Shown here piece after piece: positions 60,429-64,000 of a DNA stretch of 64,000 nucleotides (position 1 is its first letter; each line of letters starts with the position of its first letter). The stretch covers positions 153,129,793 to 153,193,792 of the forward strand of contig NC_135717.1 of assembly GCF_964656455.1 (NCBI RefSeq), written 5' to 3'. The stretch comes from Halichoerus grypus. Taxonomy: Eukaryota > Chordata > Mammalia > Carnivora > Phocidae. The notes below the pieces were generated by a model. The model saw nothing but the letters and a program-made list of their open reading frames with translations. It had not been told where the DNA came from and ran no database searches. A program made the position numbers and the translations under genes.

Positions 60429-60928
60429 TGTTGGAATTAATGTAAAGCATGAAATCAGCCATAATACCTGGCTTGCTAAAATGTAACACAGAGGCTGCTG
60501 AGGGCAATGGAAGGTTTCAGAGAAGGGCATGGGCCTTTGGAATGCCGAGGCCTGCGTGATCACTCTGCCTTCCCCGAAGCTTTCTTAGCCCAAACAGCCG
60601 CCCTGTGATCTAAGAGATGTATGCATTATCTCTTAGGCTATGTTTAGCAGAACTCATAGAACATGCATATTAGCATAATCTGCATATCGTATCTTTCCCA
60701 TAAACAGATCCTCCTAGTTTCAGTAAGACCCCTTGTCACACATCACGTGCTTGAGAAACAGTGATAAGGATTTGTGATTATCCTGAAGGACCAATAAAAG
60801 CAGGAGCAAAGAAGAGCAAAGGGTCTTCGTCTTTGAGCGTGACCCCCTTGCCTTCTCCTCTCTTTTAGGGCAATGTTTGGAGTAATCTTTTCATCTGTCA
60901 GTACAGGGATTGCTGGCCATTCCCAGCA
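60429..60928 (+). mobile_element. Candidate endogenous retrovirus solo LTR in L1M 3' UTR
   Basis: A 500-bp block interrupts the L1M 3' UTR: 'GGGATTAGGAAAGAGGCAGA' stops at 60428 and L1M resumes after 60934. It starts TGTTGG and ends CCCAGCA (TG...CA), with GGCAGA/GGAAGA flanks (6 bp, one mismatch). AATAAA lies at about 60792, followed by an R/U5-like 'GGGTCTTCGTCTTTGAGCGT'. A 6-bp TSD and this layout suit a class II ERV, by inference. No viral genes. Confidence 0.55.
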
Positions 60929-61402
60929 GGAAGAGATGAACAGGCAGAACACAGAGGATTTTTAGAGTAGTGAAATTATTCTGTATGATACTATAATCAC
61001 AGAATACATATCAACAAACATTTGCTAAAACCTACAGAATGTACAACACCAAGAGTGAACCTTAATGTAAACTATGGACTATGAGTGATAATGACATGTC
61101 AGTGTAGGTTCATCGACTGTAACAAATGTACCACTCTGCTGCAGGATGCAAAAGTGAGGGATGCTGTGCCGGTGTGGTGGCAGGGGGTATATGGGAACTC
61201 TGTACTTTCTGCTCAATTTTTATATAAACCTAAAACAACTCTAAAAACAGAAAGGTAGAGAGGGAAAGAACACATAACAGAAACTATACATGGCCTGAAG
61301 AATCTAAAATACTTACTATAAAATATGCTGAACCTTCCTATAGGATAACCATTAAAAATGCTCAAAGAGTGGGGAAATTTACATTATTCAAAACACTCTA
61401 AA

Positions 61403-61636
61403 AAAGGGTTTCTCAACCTTTGCACTACTGACCTTTTAGATCAGATAATTCTTTGGACAAGGTGGGGGGCCTATCTTGTACACTGTAGGATATTTAGTAA
61501 CATATCTAGTCTCTACCCATTAGATGCCAGTAGCACCACTCCCCCCCAGAAGTGAAAAACAAAAGGTCTGCACATTTTGACAAATGTACCCTAGACAGGC
61601 AAAAATCACCTCTGTCCCTCCTTTGAGAATCACCCC
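61403..61636 (-). mobile_element. MER5A (hAT-Charlie non-autonomous transposon)
   Basis: 'GGGTTTCTCAACCTTTGCAC', 'ACTGTAGGATATTTAGTAAC', 'CCATTAGATGCCAGTAGCAC', ending 'TTTGAGAATCAC', reversed relative to the usual listing. Near full length. Confidence 0.85.
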
Positions 61637-62515
61637 TCCATTGAGAATTCCATTTAAAAGAAGGTAAGCAGGGAGATAAGATAGAAAAACAAGTAGGAAA
61701 ATAGGAAAAGTAAAACCATAGACTTAGACACATATCAGTGATTACATTAAATTATATAGATTAATGCTTCAAATAAATGAGAAATTTAAGAGAAAAAATA
61801 TAACCCAACTATATAACTTTTTTATAACATTTTTAAAACAGAAGGGCACAAAGGTTGAAAAAAAAAGCAAAAACATAATTAAACATTAACCTAAAGACAG
61901 ATGACAGAACTACATTAATATTAGATAAAGTAGATTTTTAAGGCCAAAAAAAAAAAACAACCAAAAAGAAAGAGTCCTAGAGATGAAAAAATGCATTTGT
62001 AAAGATAAAAGGTTAAATACACCAGAAAGATAGGACAATTTTAATTTATACACACTAAGGGGTGTGAAGGGTCAGAACTACAGGGAAAAACAGACAAATT
62101 CACAATCATAGGGGGATAATTTTACCACTATTCTTGGTAACTAATAGAACAAGCACAAAAAAGTAATCAGTAAGAATACAGACAATATAATTAACCCACC
62201 TGAGCTAACATACATAGAAAACCATTCCCAGTAACTATAGAATACAAATTCTTTATAAACATACACATACATTTATAAATACTGACCACACACTGGGTAT
62301 TTCAAAAAATCTAAAAAATTTTTAAAAACCAAAATTATACAGAATATTTTTCTGACCGAAGTGCAATTAAACTAAAACTTAATACAAAAAGGTAACTGAA
62401 AAAGCTACATATGCTTAGAAAGAAGACATTTCTAAATAACGTAAATTAAAGAAAAGGTCACAATAGAAATCAGAAAATATCCAGAAGTAAATGAGAACTG
62501 ATAATACAACTTAAA
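61637..62515. other. Upstream intron, A-rich, no feature firmly recognised
   Basis: Parts (about 61940-62500) read like decayed L1M ORF1/ORF2, but I cannot set limits. Confidence 0.4.
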
Positions 62516-62604
62516 CTTCTGGAATAAGACTTCTACTTCTGGGATGATGGAGCAGAGGCACATCTCCACATTAATCCCACTAATACAAATCAAAGTCCTG
62601 AATG

Positions 62605-62622
62605 GTGTGTGTGTGTGTATAC
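62605..62622. repeat. (GT)n short microsatellite
   Basis: About eight GT units in L1M sequence. Confidence 0.8.
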
Positions 62623-63516
62623 ATGACATATATAACACAACTCTGAAAAATGGAGACCAGAGGCAAAATATCTCAGGATATAAGAACTGACACACAGGTG
62701 GGTTCCCAGTGTTTTCTTTTAATACATGATCAAGTGTAGTATCTGTTCTTACCAGTTTAATACATGATCTCCAACCTGGAGCTGAAGAAGCTGGCAACGG
62801 GTTCAGACTGGGGGGAAAAAAAAAAGGCCTTAACAAAAGCCTGCTCTCTAGCCAAAGTAACAAGAAAGTAGCAAGACAAAAATGTTCTAGACAATAACAA
62901 TATCCTCCAGGAAAATACTACAGAAAACACTGTGACTCCACCACCAACCCGGCCAGCAAGCAGCAAAGGCCAGATTGTAATGAGGTACCCTAATACCCTG
63001 ATTGGATGGGATACAAGAAGGCCAACTAGAAAGCTGGGACTTTCATCCCTGCTGAGCTGTAATACAGCCCCATACTTCTGCAATATCAGGGGAGACTACA
63101 TGGGACACCTGCACTTTCACCCCTACCAACAGCAAGGAAGAACACCTAAACCCTCACCCTGCTGAAGTGCCATCAGATAAGCACTAGTAGAGAGTTAGGT
63201 CTGGCACTACCACTCAGCAGTAACAAAGCTATTCTTTCTAGGGGATGACAGTGGAGACCACATGAGGAGCCAGAATTCCATGCCACCCAGCAATGATGAT
63301 GATCTCCCACAATTCAGGTGTCAACAGAAGCCAACTGGGGAACCTAGACTTCTACCCCCATCTGGCAATAATGAAGTAGCATTTCCCCTCTTTCTTGTGC
63401 CAGAGAGGTGTCAGGAAAAGCCAGGATTAGGAAACACAGTCTCATAACATGATACCCCAAAATGTTCAGGTTTCAACAGAAAAATCACTAGTCACACCAA
63501 CAATGAGGAAGATCTC

Positions 63517-63728
63517 GGGGCGTTTGGGTGGCTCAGTCAGTTAAGCCTTCGGATCTTGATTTTGGCTGAGGTCATGACCTCATGGGTCGTGAGATGGAGC
63601 CCCGTCAGGCTCCACACTCAGCGGGGATCTGCTTCAAGATTCTCTCCCTGTGCACACACGCTCTCTCTTCTCTCTTTCTCTCCCTCTCTCTCAAATAAAT
63701 AAATCTCAAAAAAAAAAAAAAAAAAAAC
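63517..63728 (+). mobile_element. SINEC
   Basis: Perfect 12-bp TSD GAGGAAGATCTC at 63505-63516 and 63729-63740. Long pure A tail, a sign of youth. Confidence 0.95.
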
Positions 63729-64000
63729 GAGGAAGATCTCAAATTGAATGTAAAAGGACGACTGATAGACGTCAACACTGAGACGACAGAGTTATCCAAC
63801 AAAGACTTCAAACAAGTCATGTTAAAAATATTTCAATGAGCAAGTGCAAACAAGCTTGAAATAAACAAAAAAAGAGAAAGACACATCAAAGAAATACAAG
63901 TATCAGCAAAGAATAAAAGATATAAAAAAGAACCAAGTAGAAACTTTAGAACTGAAAAAATATAATGACCAAAATAAAAATCTAACTATGAGCTCAACGG

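Larger units (their letters stand above)
54230..61250 (+). repeat. Large interrupted L1M: 5' region, ORF1 region, ORF2, 3' UTR
   Basis: Pieces in order on the plus strand: 5'/ORF1 start (54230-55009), ORF1 middle (about 56850-57163), ORF1 end (57348-57660), ORF2 RT onward (about 57930-60240) and 3' UTR (to about 61250, 'GTACAACACCAAGAGTGAAC'). Broken by four SINEs outside the L1 at 55266, by that L1 (with its own SINE) and by a candidate LTR. I infer one element from order and strand; it could be two. Confidence 0.6.
62519..64000 (+). repeat. L1M 5' UTR and start of ORF1 region (runs off the window)
   Basis: Begins near 'TACTTCTGGGATGATGGAGC', with GC-richer 5' UTR text ('CATGAGGAGCCAGAATTCC', 'GAACCTAGACTTCTACCCCC') and ORF1-like 'GAAGATCTCAAATTGAATG' to the end. 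Reverse-strand counterparts of this 5' UTR occur at 25420-26100. Confidence 0.7.

Noticed and set aside
62432..63165. Open frames of 143, 108 and 77 codons
   Set aside because: All within the L1M 5' UTR; overlapping on both strands and without known domains.

Overview
The window is nuclear DNA of a placental mammal, very probably a caniform carnivore. The best evidence is 27 tRNA-Lys-derived SINEs of the SINEC type ('GGGGCGCCTGGGTGGCTCAG' heads, CT-rich bodies, AATAAA-rich tails), in copies of the kind I associate with bears, seals and mustelids rather than dog or cat. That narrower placement is inference from memory. Carnivore-type L1 3' ends and older mammalian repeats (L1M/HAL1, MIR, L2, MLT1, MER5A) agree with it.

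The only gene I can support is CEP83 (formerly CCDC41) on the minus strand. Nine coding exons lie between 51727 and 4610. They splice in frame, with GT-AG borders, into the first 447 codons plus two bases of a coiled-coil protein. The family is about 700 residues long in human, so the remaining C-terminal exons should lie to the left of position 1. The 5' non-coding exon(s) and promoter should lie to the right of 64000, since I see no CpG-island-like or promoter-like sequence to the right of the start codon. CEP83 is a distal-appendage protein of the mother centriole that docks the basal body to membrane and starts ciliogenesis.

Layout: 1-4609, intron after coding exon 9, mostly an old plus-strand L1M split by an MLT1 LTR. 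4610-5017, coding exons 9 and 8 with a 113 bp intron. 6482-6596, exon 7. 6597-15439, intron with an ORF2-less HAL1-like element, SINEs, MIR and L2. 15440-15571 and 18109-18360, exons 6 and 5, with an ERV LTR between them. 18361-39661, a 21.3 kb intron that is a deep stack of nested L1, HAL1, Tigger-like and SINE insertions. 39662-39793 and 42136-42228, exons 4 and 3. 42229-50739, intron with a HAL1/L1M copy, an MLT1A-like LTR, and a second ERV LTR ending about 27 bp from exon 2. 50740-50890 and 51555-51727, exons 2 and 1. 51831-64000, an upstream 5' intron dominated by a large interrupted plus-strand L1M, a candidate solo LTR, MER5A and the 5' part of another L1M.

I found no RNA gene, CRISPR array, bacterial-type system or undescribed gene system. 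The interest lies in the stratigraphy of the insertions, a few unusual insertion products, and splice-site details of CEP83. Old-repeat boundaries are approximate; SINE boundaries with clear target-site duplications (TSDs) are good to a few bases.
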